This document shows, one piece after another, positions 5,805-5,951 of a stretch of DNA of 5,951 bases. The stretch spans positions 1 to 5,951 of the forward strand of contig JASLNQ010000145.1 of the NCBI GenBank assembly GCA_030745955.1. The letters run 5' to 3'. Position numbers and translations under genes: made by a program. This DNA comes from Dehalococcoidia bacterium. GTDB lineage: Bacteria > Chloroflexota > Dehalococcoidia > UBA1151 > UBA1328. Below the pieces are notes generated by a model that saw nothing but the letters and a program-made list of their open reading frames with translations, did not search any database and was not told the DNA's origin. How positions within the stretch are numbered: the first letter of the stretch is position 1; each line of letters opens with the position of its first letter.

Positions 5805-5951
5805 ACCTGCACCAGATTCATTTCGAAAAGTAAAACCAGAAGAATAACCTCCACCGCCAGATTGTCCTTTAATAGTAATTTGATATCCACTGAGGTCTAA
5901 CGAGCCTCCACTCAATATTGTAACAGATTTACAATCTTCATTGGCTCCCAT
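5805..5951 (-). pseudogene. AT-rich reading-frame fragment at the window edge, unrecognised; truncated or foreign
   Basis: From the right edge leftward, the - strand is open and reads like protein for about 49 residues: VTILSGGSLDLSGYQ, then TIKGQSGGGGYSSGFTF, a Gly/Ser-rich beta-type sequence of the kind seen in repetitive extracellular or beta-helix proteins. Codons here mostly end in A or T (for example TCT, GGT, ACT, ATT), unlike the GC-rich genes to the left. From about 5804 the same frame stays open to a stop at 5634, but the residues become Arg/Cys-rich and the frame runs antisense through the cupin terminator, so that part is almost surely not protein. The ATG at the very edge is probably internal. 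A real gene that has been cut, an insertion edge or a chimeric assembly are all possible. I do not recognise a family. Confidence 0.3.

Overview
The window is a GC-rich bacterial stretch with four complete genes, one partial gene and an odd AT-rich right edge. From left to right it holds: the 3' end of cysS (cysteinyl-tRNA synthetase, + strand); a short repeat-rich convergent gap; an 869-residue PEP-utilising/dikinase-type enzyme with the architecture of rifampin phosphotransferase (- strand); secG (- strand); gatB (- strand); an AT-rich divergent spacer; a 100-residue single-domain cupin (+ strand) with a strong terminator; and finally about 150 bases of AT-rich sequence whose base composition and codon style differ from everything else.

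The host cannot be fixed from sequence alone. GC-rich third positions, the style of the SecG and GatB proteins, and the gap next to cysS, which holds a 'CCCTCTCCCT / AGGGAGAGGG' hairpin and a 'gtcatgctgaac...ttcag' element, remind me of uncultured Chloroflexota (Dehalococcoidia/SAR202-like). This is an impression from memory, not a result. The odd right edge could mean that the window sits at a contig end, a recent insertion or an assembly join.

Three genes are translation and secretion housekeeping: cysS charges tRNA-Cys, gatB belongs to the Asp/Glu-tRNA amidotransferase, and secG belongs to the Sec translocon. gatB, secG and the dikinase-like gene all lie on the - strand. They look like separate transcripts rather than a tight operon: 169 bases separate gatB from secG, and a textbook rho-independent terminator follows secG. 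That terminator also settles the start of the dikinase-like gene. The long open frame runs back through the terminator, so the true start is the ATG at 3154, not the first ATG of the frame at 3244. A -10-like box only 8 bases before this ATG suggests a leaderless mRNA.

The points most worth a second look are the rifampin-phosphotransferase-shaped enzyme of unknown substrate, with its phosphate-carrying His at residue 825; a GatB in which all four zinc-site cysteines appear replaced; the AT-rich reading-frame fragment at the right edge; and the small repeats around the cysS stop codon. I found no CRISPR array, tRNA, rRNA, transposase or obvious defence system.
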